A stretch of DNA of 34,321 nucleotides from an uncultured Fidelibacterota bacterium. GTDB taxonomy: Bacteria; Fidelibacterota; Marinisomatia; Marinisomatales; UBA1611. A model generated the notes under the pieces. The model was given only the letters and a program-made list of their open reading frames with translations. It did not search any database and had not been told where the DNA came from. The DNA lies in contig CAJWLO010000027.1 in assembly GCA_913043235.1 (NCBI GenBank), forward strand, positions 1-34,321. Direction: 5' to 3'. Position numbers and translations under genes: made by a program. Positions 6,723-14,903 of the stretch are shown in pieces; position 1 is the stretch's first letter, and each line of letters starts with the position of its first letter.

Positions 6723-8729
6723 ATGAAAAAAAAATCAATTAAAATTACTACCGATGATATTCTATCTCCAGAAGATGCAACTTGGGCATTTGAGACTCAT
6801 TCAGATGGCCCTTCGGGTACACTCCCATTTACATCTGATATTCTTGTAGAAGAACCTAGTGGTCTACATTTCGGCATGAGTCAAAGTGCTGGAATGGGTT
6901 GGGATCCCACGGAGTTGTTGAGAAAACACTTCCTTATACTTTCTACATCAGGTGGATTGAGAAATCAAGACGGCTCTCCGATTGCATTGGGTTTACATAC
7001 TGGTCACTTTGAACTCTCCACTTTGGTAGAGATTGCTGCAAGAGAATTAAAAAAACTGAAAACTGTTCCATTTTCACTTTATTGTTCTGATCCTTGTGAT
7101 GGTCGAACGCAGGGTACATCTGGGATGATGGATTCCTTACCTTATCGAAATGACGCGGCACAAGTGTTTCGTAGACTGGCTAGATCACTTCCTACCGCAA
7201 AGGGATTTCTTGGAATCGCTTCATGCGATAAAGGTTTGCCAGCTATGATGATGGCACTTGCCGGTTTGCAGGATCTTCCTTCAGTAATAGTTCCTGGTGG
7301 ATCTACTCTTGCAGTTCGTAATGGCGAAGACACTGGAATGGTACAATCGATAGGCACTAGGTTTGTTCAAGGAGAAGTTTCTCTGGAATACGCTCGAGAG
7401 ATGGGTTGTAGAGCGTGCGCATCACCCGGGGGTGGATGTCACTTTCTTGGTACGGCGGGTACTTCACAAGTTATCGCTGAATCATTAGGTATATCTATTA
7501 CTCATAGCGCACTTTGTCCATCTGGTACTGATGCATGGCAGGATATCGCTCGCAGGTCTGCTAGAGCGCTTCTTTTATGTGAATTAATTGGTATTAACAC
7601 AAATTCTATTATAACGAATCCATCCCTTCAGAATGCAATGGTTGTTCATGCCGCATGTGGTGGTTCAACGAATCTATTGATTCATCTACCTGCAATAGCG
7701 CACGCATCTGGGAAACATCGTATGAATGTGGCTGATTGGAATAGAGTAAATAAGGAAACACCTAGAATTGTTGATGTCCTCCCAAATGGACCTGTGGGTT
7801 TTCCAACATCCGAACTTTATTCGGCTGGTGGTGTACCCGAGGTTATGCTACACTTACGTAGACTTGGTCTCCTTGATACTACTGTAATGACTATAACTGG
7901 GCAAACTCTTGGTGAAAATCTTGATTGGTGGGAGACTTCAAATAGACGAAATGATGTACGGAAAAGATTAAAAAACCAAAATGGTATTGATCCTCAGGAC
8001 GTGATTATGGATCCAGATATTGCATTAAAAAGAGGAATAACCAGCACCGTGACATTTCCGCTTGGTAACATCGCTCCTGAAGGATCGGTTATAAAAAGTA
8101 CAGCGATTGATCCAGCAGTAGTAGATGAAGATGGTATTTATAGAATAAACGGTCCCGCAAGGGTATTCAATTCAGAACGAGAGGCAATAAGTGCTCTAAA
8201 GACCAGTGATGGCAGATCGAAGATCAAAGCGGGTGATATCATGGTTTTAAATTGTATGGGTCCTCTGGGCACAGGAATGGAAGAAGTTTCCCAGATCACG
8301 GGAGCACTGAAAGACCTTCCATTTGGTAAGCATGTGGCGCTTATAACTGACGCAAGGTTTTCAGGTGTTTCCACAGGTGCATGTATAGGTCATGTAGGGC
8401 CTGAAGCTCTCGCAGGTGGCCCAATTGGAAAATTACAAAATGATGATCTTGTAGAGATTATAGTAGATAGGTCTAATCTTGAAGGGTCAATTAACCTTGT
8501 AGGTAAGTGTGGCCAATACCTTGGCGCAGACTGGGGTTCGGACGAATTAAGTCGAAGAAAGGCTTCTGAATTGCTGGCCCATCATCATCTCTTACCGGAT
8601 GATTCACGCCTCTGGGCCTCACTCCAATCTGTATCAGGAGGTACCTGGGGAGGATGCGTATTTGATGTCAAAAAGATTATCCAGACTTTGAATGCTGGAG
8701 TAATAGCTCTTGCCGAAAAGAACGATTAG
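6723..8729 (+). CDS. YjhG/YagF-family sugar-acid dehydratase (D-xylonate dehydratase-like)
   Basis: The product is a 668-residue cytoplasmic enzyme of the IlvD/Edd superfamily. It most resembles the YjhG/YagF branch, which dehydrates D-xylonate to 2-keto-3-deoxy-xylonate in non-phosphorylative pentose catabolism. YjhG itself is about 655 residues, so this copy is full length. Cysteines placed to bind the iron-sulfur cluster are Cys125 (SDPCDGRTQG), Cys168 (ASCDKGLPA) and Cys239 (GGGCHFLGTAGT). Other family stretches include LPYRNDA, GGVPEVMLHLR, NIAPEGSVIKSTAIDP and DARFSGVSTGACIGHVGPEA. It is followed by decayed remnants of a zinc-type dehydrogenase and an arabinofuranosidase, consistent with a former pentose pathway. 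No clear Shine-Dalgarno is present. Whether the substrate is xylonate or another pentonate cannot be decided here. Confidence 0.92.
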   Translation: MKKKSIKITTDDILSPEDATWAFETHSDGPSGTLPFTSDILVEEPSGLHFGMSQSAGMGWDPTELLRKHFLILSTSGGLRNQDGSPIALGLHTGHFELSTLVEIAARELKKLKTVPFSLYCSDPCDGRTQGTSGMMDSLPYRNDAAQVFRRLARSLPTAKGFLGIASCDKGLPAMMMALAGLQDLPSVIVPGGSTLAVRNGEDTGMVQSIGTRFVQGEVSLEYAREMGCRACASPGGGCHFLGTAGTSQVIAESLGISITHSALCPSGTDAWQDIARRSARALLLCELIGINTNSIITNPSLQNAMVVHAACGGSTNLLIHLPAIAHASGKHRMNVADWNRVNKETPRIVDVLPNGPVGFPTSELYSAGGVPEVMLHLRRLGLLDTTVMTITGQTLGENLDWWETSNRRNDVRKRLKNQNGIDPQDVIMDPDIALKRGITSTVTFPLGNIAPEGSVIKSTAIDPAVVDEDGIYRINGPARVFNSEREAISALKTSDGRSKIKAGDIMVLNCMGPLGTGMEEVSQITGALKDLPFGKHVALITDARFSGVSTGACIGHVGPEALAGGPIGKLQNDDLVEIIVDRSNLEGSINLVGKCGQYLGADWGSDELSRRKASELLAHHHLLPDDSRLWASLQSVSGGTWGGCVFDVKKIIQTLNAGVIALAEKND

Positions 8730-8786
8730 CATTCACTGATATATGATTATCCTTGCTTCTACTTGTAAATTATTTGTTTACGGGAT

Positions 8787-8818
8787 AAATCAGCGAAGAT
8801 TCGCCATCCAGCTGATTT
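8787..8818 (+). terminator. Weak terminator-like hairpin after the dehydratase gene
   Basis: An eight-base-pair inverted repeat AAATCAGC/GCTGATTT with a 16-nt loop lies 58 nt after the stop codon. It lacks a T tract, so termination is uncertain. Confidence 0.3.
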
Positions 8819-8840
8819 AAAATAGAAGAATATACGCTAG

Positions 8841-9020
8841 GAGACCAACAGACGCGGTGTTGATATTGTTATTGAAGCTGCGTGGGGTGATCATTCCGTA
8901 CAACAAGCCGCTGAAATGACTCGTCGTGGGGGACGACTTGTGCTTGTCGAGATTCCTGGATCTGATCAGGTGACCTTCATGAAAATCAAGATCATATTTA
9001 TAGTTAATTTTTCAAACTGA
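8841..9020 (+). pseudogene. Remnant of a zinc-type MDR alcohol/polyol dehydrogenase
   Basis: Between an in-frame TAG (8838) and a TGA (9018) the frame reads [20 protein letters not shown], then [16 protein letters not shown]. This matches the distal part of the Rossmann domain of medium-chain dehydrogenases such as sorbitol/xylitol or threonine dehydrogenase (GxDIVIEAA...QAAEMxRxGGRLVLVGIPG). No catalytic-domain or upstream Rossmann sequence remains, there is no plausible start codon, and the match fades after about residue 45. It is therefore a fragment left by deletion. Its position just after a pentonate dehydratase fits an ancestral sugar or polyol dehydrogenase of the same pathway. Confidence 0.7.
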
Positions 9021-9047
9021 AATTTAATTTTAAATTATTGGTCATAG

Positions 9048-9446
9048 CTAGATGAGCTGGTTATTAATAAAGATTTTCAACATAATTTGGTAAATATTGT
9101 TATGCCTGTAATTGATTCACCTACTTTCGAGGTATCATCCAATGACGGCGAGACCAAAAGCGTACCATGCCTAGATTCAGTGATAACCCATGACCCCACT
9201 TGTAATCGACTGGGCATTGTCGTGGTAAACCTTCACGAGAAAGATACTATAAAATGCAGGATTAACGGGTTGAAGAACCTTAAATTTGATCGGAATTATA
9301 TGTACAGTTTAGCAAGTGATTCAGTCAATGCATTTAATAGTGTAGACCACCCTGATGCGGTAACTATAGAAGAAAGAAACTTCCAAAATGTCGAATGGGA
9401 AAATTTTGATTATTCAGCGTCTCTCCCATTCAGTTTCAATAATTAA
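9048..9446 (+). pseudogene. C-terminal remnant of a GH51 alpha-L-arabinofuranosidase
   Basis: The frame, open from 9048 and readable as a 119-residue ORF from a TTG at 9087, resembles the C-terminal beta-sandwich of GH51 arabinofuranosidases. It has an SPTFEV stretch, VPCLDSVITHDP, LGIVVVNLHEKDT, a segment AFNSVDHPDAVT, and a closing LPFSFNN in place of the usual PPxS ending. The preceding NLVNIVMPVI stretch resembles the NLAQMVNVxAPI helix that in intact enzymes lies well upstream of this sandwich, so an internal deletion seems to have joined the two. The catalytic barrel is absent and no activity is expected. It ends 12 nt before the GH172 gene. Annotation pipelines may call it a small hypothetical protein. 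Confidence 0.68.
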
Positions 9447-9458
9447 CATAAAATATTA

Positions 9459-10538
9459 ATGTTTTTAAGTAATCTACCACTTTTGTCAGAGGCCTTAACA
9501 AGATCGATTTCACCAGAAAATCCGACAGGAGAAAAAGCCAAAGGATGTCTGGAAGAACCAGATATGGATAGTCCAGCAAGAGAGTTGGGTAAAGGATGGA
9601 AATGTAGACCGTTTGTTCAGATTAAGCCTGGTGAAACATATATAATAGCAGATATTGAAGGGCCTGGTGTTATTCAAAGTATGTGGTTTGCAGGCAATAT
9701 CAGTCGAGATTTCATTTTTCGAATATATTGGGACAATCAAAAGCTACCATGTGTTGAAACACCTTTACCTGATTTTTTTTCTACTCACTGGCCCTTGCAG
9801 AACCCAAATAACCATTCAGAAGGTCCCTTTGCCCCTGTGAATTCACTTCCAGTTGTGGTCAATCCCAATAGAGGTCTAAACTGTTTTTGGGATATGCCTT
9901 TTTTAAAGAATTGCAGAATAACAATTGAGAATCGTCATTCAAAAGATACATTACGCGCATTTTATCAGATTAATTATACTCTAACTGATATACCCGATGA
10001 AGTCGCATACTTCCATGCCCAATTTAGAAGAGTCAATCCCTTACCATATAAAGAAGTATATACAATATTGGATGACGTAAGTGGCCCTGGGCACTATGTT
10101 GGTACATCTATGGGTTGGGGGATCAATAATAATAACTGGTGGGGAGAAGGTGAAGTAAAGTTTTATATGGATGGAGATAAGGAAAATCCAACCATTTGTT
10201 ATACGGGGACAGAAGATTATTTTGGTGGATCTTATAATTGGGATGTTGATGGTAAATATACTGTTTATACAACTCCATATATGGGTATGCATCAGGTTAT
10301 GAAACCAGATGGTTTATATCAGGCTCAACATCGACATGCCATGTATCGTTGGCACATAAGAGACCCAATTCGATTTCAGGATGATATACGAGTCACAATT
10401 CAGGCTCTTGGTTGGCGATCCGAAGGGAGATTTTACCCAGGCCAGCATGACATATGCTCTGTGGCTTATTGGTATCAGAAATTACCAACAAATCCTTTCC
10501 CAAAACTACCAGATCGTGATGCTCTGGAGATAATTTAA
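9459..10538 (+). CDS. GH172 (DUF2961) furanosidase-family glycoside hydrolase
   Basis: The product is a 359-residue enzyme of the DUF2961 family, now glycoside hydrolase family 172, which includes alpha-D-fructofuranosidases, difructose dianhydride synthases and D-arabinofuranosidases. Family stretches are visible: NPTGEKAKG near residue 22, IEGPGVIQSMWFAG, a double-jelly-roll core, WWGEGEVKFYMDGD near 229-242 and ICYTGTEDYFGGSYNW near 246-261. The acidic TED residues around 250-252 are the conserved candidates for the active site. No signal peptide is seen, so it is probably cytoplasmic. Its length is normal for the family. It directly follows the GH51 remnant, which supports an arabino- or fructofuranoside substrate, but the exact sugar is not determined by sequence. 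Confidence 0.85.
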   Translation: MFLSNLPLLSEALTRSISPENPTGEKAKGCLEEPDMDSPARELGKGWKCRPFVQIKPGETYIIADIEGPGVIQSMWFAGNISRDFIFRIYWDNQKLPCVETPLPDFFSTHWPLQNPNNHSEGPFAPVNSLPVVVNPNRGLNCFWDMPFLKNCRITIENRHSKDTLRAFYQINYTLTDIPDEVAYFHAQFRRVNPLPYKEVYTILDDVSGPGHYVGTSMGWGINNNNWWGEGEVKFYMDGDKENPTICYTGTEDYFGGSYNWDVDGKYTVYTTPYMGMHQVMKPDGLYQAQHRHAMYRWHIRDPIRFQDDIRVTIQALGWRSEGRFYPGQHDICSVAYWYQKLPTNPFPKLPDRDALEII

Positions 10539-10580
10539 AATTTATTGAATCTCAGATGAATTTCAGCCTACAATCTTTAA

Positions 10581-10608
10581 GACTAAGTTTTTTAGTCGGT
10601 TATTATTT
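10581..10608 (+). terminator. Possible weak terminator after the GH172 gene
   Basis: A short inverted repeat GACTAA/TTAGTC (10581-10597) lies in the 96-nt gap before the next gene and is followed by a T-rich stretch. The six-base stem is AT-rich, so it may be only a partial terminator. Confidence 0.3.
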
Positions 10609-10634
10609 TTAATGAGGTCTTTTTATTATATAAT

Positions 10635-11495
10635 ATGAGTTTTGATAATAATATCACTGATATCATATCTGATAAAGATATTAAGCAATATCAGGAGCGG
10701 GGATTTTGGATTAGCCCCAAAATTGTAAATGATAATCAGATCTCAAAACTCCGATCAGCATTTGAGAAGATATTTCGAGGTGATTATGATGCCGAACATT
10801 ATGGAAACCTTCCGGCAAACGATTATGATTTTAATAGTTCTGATATAAGACAATATATCAATGGCTGGTGGGTTAACAATACTATTCGAAACATAATGTA
10901 CACACCAGTAATAGGGTATATCGGTGCCAGATTAATGCAGTCATCAGAAACTCGAGTTTGGCATGATCAAATACTATGGAAACCTGGTGCAGAAAATGAA
11001 GGGGAAAATTTTAGTGGCGGTAATGTGGGGTGGCACCAAGATTACGCGCACTGGCAATGCTCAAACACATCAAATATGTGTTCAGTTTGGATAGCTCTTC
11101 AAGATATGAAAATGTCAAATGGGCCTATGCGGTTTGTAGTTGGTTCAAATAATTGGGGTCTAAGGGAAGATGCATATACCTTTGGTGAAAAAGATCTGGA
11201 TAATTTGAAGGAAAAGTATACAGAATTAGGTAAACCCTGGATTGAGGAACCTGTTTTACTTAAAGCAGGAGAAGCGAGTTTTCACCATGCTCTTACTTTT
11301 CATGGCTCAAGCCAAAATATGAGCTCTAAACCACGATTATCCTATATTGTGCATATGATGCCGAAGGGCTGTGGATTAAAAAGTGGTTGGAATCAATTTC
11401 ATGGAAATTCCACATTTCTTGGCCCTAATGCAAAGGAAGGGAGCATTTATGAGGGAGAATTTTTCCCAAGACTTTGGCCTGTAGAGCAAAGATAG
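10635..11495 (+). CDS. Phytanoyl-CoA dioxygenase (PhyH)-family Fe(II)/2-oxoglutarate oxygenase
   Basis: The product is a 286-residue cytoplasmic enzyme of the PhyH family, non-haem iron oxygenases that hydroxylate small molecules using 2-oxoglutarate. The iron-binding facial triad is visible: His134 and Asp136 in GWHQDYAHW, and the distal His223 in TFHGSSQN. Arg234 in KPRLSY is the expected 2-oxoglutarate carboxylate anchor. The N-terminal YQERGFWISPKIVNDNQI resembles the usual entry to this fold. Length is typical. It has no strong Shine-Dalgarno; a GAGG lies about 18 nt upstream of the ATG. It sits at the end of the sugar-catabolic block and before the LacI-type promoter. The substrate is unknown; a sugar-linked or secondary-metabolite substrate is possible. 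Confidence 0.87.
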   Translation: MSFDNNITDIISDKDIKQYQERGFWISPKIVNDNQISKLRSAFEKIFRGDYDAEHYGNLPANDYDFNSSDIRQYINGWWVNNTIRNIMYTPVIGYIGARLMQSSETRVWHDQILWKPGAENEGENFSGGNVGWHQDYAHWQCSNTSNMCSVWIALQDMKMSNGPMRFVVGSNNWGLREDAYTFGEKDLDNLKEKYTELGKPWIEEPVLLKAGEASFHHALTFHGSSQNMSSKPRLSYIVHMMPKGCGLKSGWNQFHGNSTFLGPNAKEGSIYEGEFFPRLWPVEQR

Positions 11496-11568
11496 TTGAT
11501 AAGTAATTATATCAAATATTCATTAAGCTATTATTTATAACCTATTGATAAACTTAAAATGGTGTATT

Positions 11569-11606
11569 TTCAAACGTTTGCATAATATGTAATTTTATTG
11601 GATAAT
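11569..11606 (+). promoter_or_regulatory. Promoter with an overlapping LacI-family operator
   Basis: A perfect ten-base palindrome CAAACGTTTG (11571-11580), with the central CG and AAACGTTT core typical of LacI/GalR-family operators, overlaps TTGCAT (11578-11583). That element fits as a -35 box, with a 17-nt spacer to GATAAT (11601-11606) as a -10 box. A repressor bound here would block RNA polymerase at the -35. The site lies 114 nt before the SDR gene, which has a strong AGGAGG four bases before its ATG. A similar palindrome occurs at 28214. Confidence 0.62.
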
Positions 11607-11694
11607 TGAACATTTCTATTGTTAATCATTTGTTTTTTTATATTGCAGTAAACATTGGATAGAATCGTTTTTATCCGGCATAATAGGAGGTAAA

Positions 11695-12666
11695 ATGAAA
11701 GTATTGTTCATTGGAGGAACTGGCACCATTAGTTCTGCTTGCTCAGAATATTGTATTAAGAAAGGCCATGAATTATTTCTTTATAATAGAGCACAATCAA
11801 TAAGAAAACCAGCAGAAGGTGCTAACGTAATAGAGGGTGACTACAAAAATAGGAAGCTCACATCTTCCCTATTAAACAATAAATACTTTGATATTATAGT
11901 AAATTGGCTTGCTTTTACACCCGAGGATATAGATTTTGATATAAATCTATTTCGCGATAATGTTGGGCATTATTTCTTTATTAGCTCGGCAACAGTATAT
12001 AAAAGACCAGCATCAGCAATCCCAATAACTGAAGCTGAACCATTAGAAAATAATGGTTTTGATTATCCTAAAAATAAAATTCTATGTGAGCTCCGGTTGC
12101 ATAAAGAAGATAGATTCCCGTTTACAATAATTAGACCAAGTCACACCTATGATAAAGCAACAATACCAATGGATGGGGGTTACACTACCTTACATAGGTT
12201 AATGCATGGAGAAAGAATTTTATTACATGGGGAAGGTACTGCGCTATGGACCCTTACAAGTAATAAAGACTTTGCCAAAGGTTTGGTAGGATTATTTGGG
12301 AATAAAAATTCTATCAGAGAAGCCTTTCACATAACATCTGATGATGCTCTCAATTGGAATCAGATCATTGATTGCTTTGCCCAACAGTTTAATGTAAATC
12401 CATTATTAGCATATTTACCATCCCACGTAATTGATAAGTATGATAAGAATTGGGGTAATGCAATATTAGGAGATAAAACATTCAGTTGTGTATTTGATAA
12501 CTCAAAAATAAAATCTTTCGTACCGGATTTTTCGTGCAACATACCCTTTGCTGAAGGTGTAAAAGAAATTTGTGATTGGTATAGTTCAGAAGATAATCAT
12601 TTTGAAATAGATCCAGTAATGAATGAAAAAATTGATAATATGATAAATGCGGGACATATACTATAG
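11695..12666 (+). CDS. Atypical SDR-family NAD(P)-dependent epimerase/dehydratase
   Basis: The product is a 323-residue extended short-chain dehydrogenase of the nucleotide-sugar epimerase type. The N-terminus has the dinucleotide-binding GGTGTIS (residues 7-13), then ISSATVY at 97-103 and an active-site YxxxK formed by Tyr124 and Lys128 (DYPKNK). The C-terminal half resembles NAD-dependent epimerases acting on sugars or nucleotide sugars (TIIRPSHTYD, a GEGTALWTLTSNKDFAKG stretch). AGGAGG four bases upstream of the ATG is the best ribosome binding site in the window. It is the first gene behind the LacI-type promoter, and the next start codon follows 47 nt after its stop with no terminator, so it probably leads the long operon. 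The substrate is unknown. Confidence 0.82.
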   Translation: MKVLFIGGTGTISSACSEYCIKKGHELFLYNRAQSIRKPAEGANVIEGDYKNRKLTSSLLNNKYFDIIVNWLAFTPEDIDFDINLFRDNVGHYFFISSATVYKRPASAIPITEAEPLENNGFDYPKNKILCELRLHKEDRFPFTIIRPSHTYDKATIPMDGGYTTLHRLMHGERILLHGEGTALWTLTSNKDFAKGLVGLFGNKNSIREAFHITSDDALNWNQIIDCFAQQFNVNPLLAYLPSHVIDKYDKNWGNAILGDKTFSCVFDNSKIKSFVPDFSCNIPFAEGVKEICDWYSSEDNHFEIDPVMNEKIDNMINAGHIL

Positions 12667-12713
12667 CCTTCAGATCACTATATATTGTATCTATTCTTAG
12701 TTAAATCGAAATA

Positions 12714-14903
12714 ATGGTGAAGTATAAGAATTTTATAATCCCACTATTTCTTGGTTGCTGTATAATTATAGTTTTTATACCTGCCCTGCAATGGCTTGAC
12801 AGGTACTCCATAATGAACCCTTTTGAGACGGGAGTGCCTAACCCTTTTTCATTTTCAGTGTTGTTTGGTCTGCTCTTTTTATGCATGGGTATTAAGCTTT
12901 TAGGAAGGATAAAAATATTTTCTGCCAAGTTTTTATTCATTATTTATATCATGTGTATCCTAAGTATACCATTTGGCAGTTTTGGACTTATGCGCCCATT
13001 CTTCTGGGCAGTTACAAATGTAGCCGGTGAACATGTCGATAGAAAAATCAATACAGTTAAAAAAGCATATTTAGCGCAGAACGGAAAATATTATTTAAAA
13101 ATGGAAAAAGAAGATTACCAGAAGTTTTTAGATTTAGATCTTCAAAAAGGAGGAACTGATCAGGATAAAATTCTTAGAAAGAAAAAAAAACTAGAATTAA
13201 TTCTTCCTTTAAAAAGATTCTGGTCAGGTGCATTTTCCACTCCCGAAGAGCTAAATAGATCAAAAACTGAGAACTGGTCTATCCTTAAAAAAATTAATGC
13301 ATCATTAAGTGCTATACCGTTGAATATTTGGGTGCCCGTACTTGCAAGGTGGGGCATCCTCTTTTTATTGGTATTTTTGATAGCACTCTATTGGGGAAAT
13401 TTGTTAAACAAGGAATGGGCAGGTAAAGAGAACCTCGTTTTCCCACTCACGCTATTCCCTTTAAGTATATTATCCAATGATAATTCCAACCCAAACAGAT
13501 TTTCAATTTTAGTAAGTAATCCCTTTTTTTTGGGGGGGATATTGTTCGCAGTTTTCAGTTTAGGTATAGGGGGTTCGGCCCACTATAATATAGTTAATAT
13601 TGATTTTAATACAGCAGTAAGCATTGAAAAATTAGATTTTTCAAAAATATTTATTAATGAGCCATGGACCATTATTAATGATAATATTTTTTTTATTTCG
13701 CCTTTATTGATTGGTATTGCACTTTTTATCAATCAGGATATTCTACGGGGCACTTTGTTGGTCTTTGTTATTTTTCAATTTCTGAGATTAGCTCTAGGCA
13801 TGGCAACGGAGCATAGTAGTTCATTATTTTCTTTCAATGAACTTGGTTTTAAAGGCTCCAATTATGCTGATCTTGGATTAGGTGCAGGAATAATATTTGG
13901 TATTCTATATATTTATCGCACAATTGTAAAAGCTCCTTCTAATGGTGATCGAAAGAAAGAATTCAACACAAAAACATATCTAATTGTTACTACAGTTTTT
14001 ATGTTTATTCTTGGATTCTGGTTGCTTGACCTTGGCATAGAAGGCATATCTGGAGTATTTGTATTTGCTTTTTTCTTTTTCTGGTTATTTATAGGTGCTG
14101 TCGTGCTCGCCAGGCTCCGTGCTGAGGGAGGGCTCCCAACAAATAGTATTCATTTCAGTGACCATTTTCTAGGTTTAAGAACAGGTGGAATAATGGTTCA
14201 TGGTTTTAGCAATAGCGTTATCATGTCCCATGCTTCCCTTATAACGATCTCTTGCCTTCCAGGTCTGCTTGCTACACATTTAGAAAATTGGTTCATTGCA
14301 AAAAAGTTAAATATTTCCAAAAAGGAAGTTATTATAGCTAGTACTACTGCGTTTCTATTATCAATAATTGTTGGCTACACATCATTCATGGTTTTTTCCT
14401 ATTGGTACGGTTTCCAGAATATGTCGCCTCTCCAGTATGAGTGGTATGTTAAACATCCACTATGGCAAATTTTTCAAAGAGGATCGGAAAGTTTTGTAAA
14501 TATAGAAATTGATTATGGTAGAATAATAATGATAGTTATTGGGGCAATTATAATGGGAACTTTCATAATAATCAGAAAAAAGTTTCCCCGATTTTCCATT
14601 AACCCAATTTGTTTTTTATTAGTCTGTCTTGGAACATTTTTGAAAATAGATACAAGTGGTGTTCCTCTGTGGGCATCACCAGAGTATATTAATTTTATTT
14701 GGGGTCCATTCTTGATTGCACTTATTTATAAAAATATTATCATAAAATATGGTGGGATGGATATATATGAGAGGACAATGCCACTAGGATATGGATTAGT
14801 TTTCGGGCATTTATTTATGATTCTGTTTTGGAATTGTTATCACGGTTTTATTGGTGGAGCAGATCTGCAGATTTATACCGGTATCTACAACTACTACCAA
14901 TAA
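12714..14903 (+). CDS. DUF6785/DUF6784 polytopic membrane protein (putative transporter)
   Basis: The product is a 729-residue inner-membrane protein with about a dozen or more hydrophobic segments. It fits the DUF6785 plus DUF6784 architecture, a family without an assigned function that looks like a distant relative of OPT-type transporters. Recognisable stretches are SFGLMRPFFWAV in the N-terminal part, KEWAGKENLVFPLTLFPLSI near residues 232-251 (the family's W-x-x-x-E-x-L-x-FPL-x-x-x-P motif) and ARLRAEGGLPTNS near 465 (the RAEaGLP motif of DUF6784). A charged extracytoplasmic or cytoplasmic insert lies near 105-195. Its stop codon overlaps the ATG of the giant permease by one base (TAATG), so the two are translationally coupled and probably work together. 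Import of a small oligomer is an inference from the family resemblance and context. Confidence 0.75.
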   Translation: MVKYKNFIIPLFLGCCIIIVFIPALQWLDRYSIMNPFETGVPNPFSFSVLFGLLFLCMGIKLLGRIKIFSAKFLFIIYIMCILSIPFGSFGLMRPFFWAVTNVAGEHVDRKINTVKKAYLAQNGKYYLKMEKEDYQKFLDLDLQKGGTDQDKILRKKKKLELILPLKRFWSGAFSTPEELNRSKTENWSILKKINASLSAIPLNIWVPVLARWGILFLLVFLIALYWGNLLNKEWAGKENLVFPLTLFPLSILSNDNSNPNRFSILVSNPFFLGGILFAVFSLGIGGSAHYNIVNIDFNTAVSIEKLDFSKIFINEPWTIINDNIFFISPLLIGIALFINQDILRGTLLVFVIFQFLRLALGMATEHSSSLFSFNELGFKGSNYADLGLGAGIIFGILYIYRTIVKAPSNGDRKKEFNTKTYLIVTTVFMFILGFWLLDLGIEGISGVFVFAFFFFWLFIGAVVLARLRAEGGLPTNSIHFSDHFLGLRTGGIMVHGFSNSVIMSHASLITISCLPGLLATHLENWFIAKKLNISKKEVIIASTTAFLLSIIVGYTSFMVFSYWYGFQNMSPLQYEWYVKHPLWQIFQRGSESFVNIEIDYGRIIMIVIGAIIMGTFIIIRKKFPRFSINPICFLLVCLGTFLKIDTSGVPLWASPEYINFIWGPFLIALIYKNIIIKYGGMDIYERTMPLGYGLVFGHLFMILFWNCYHGFIGGADLQIYTGIYNYYQ

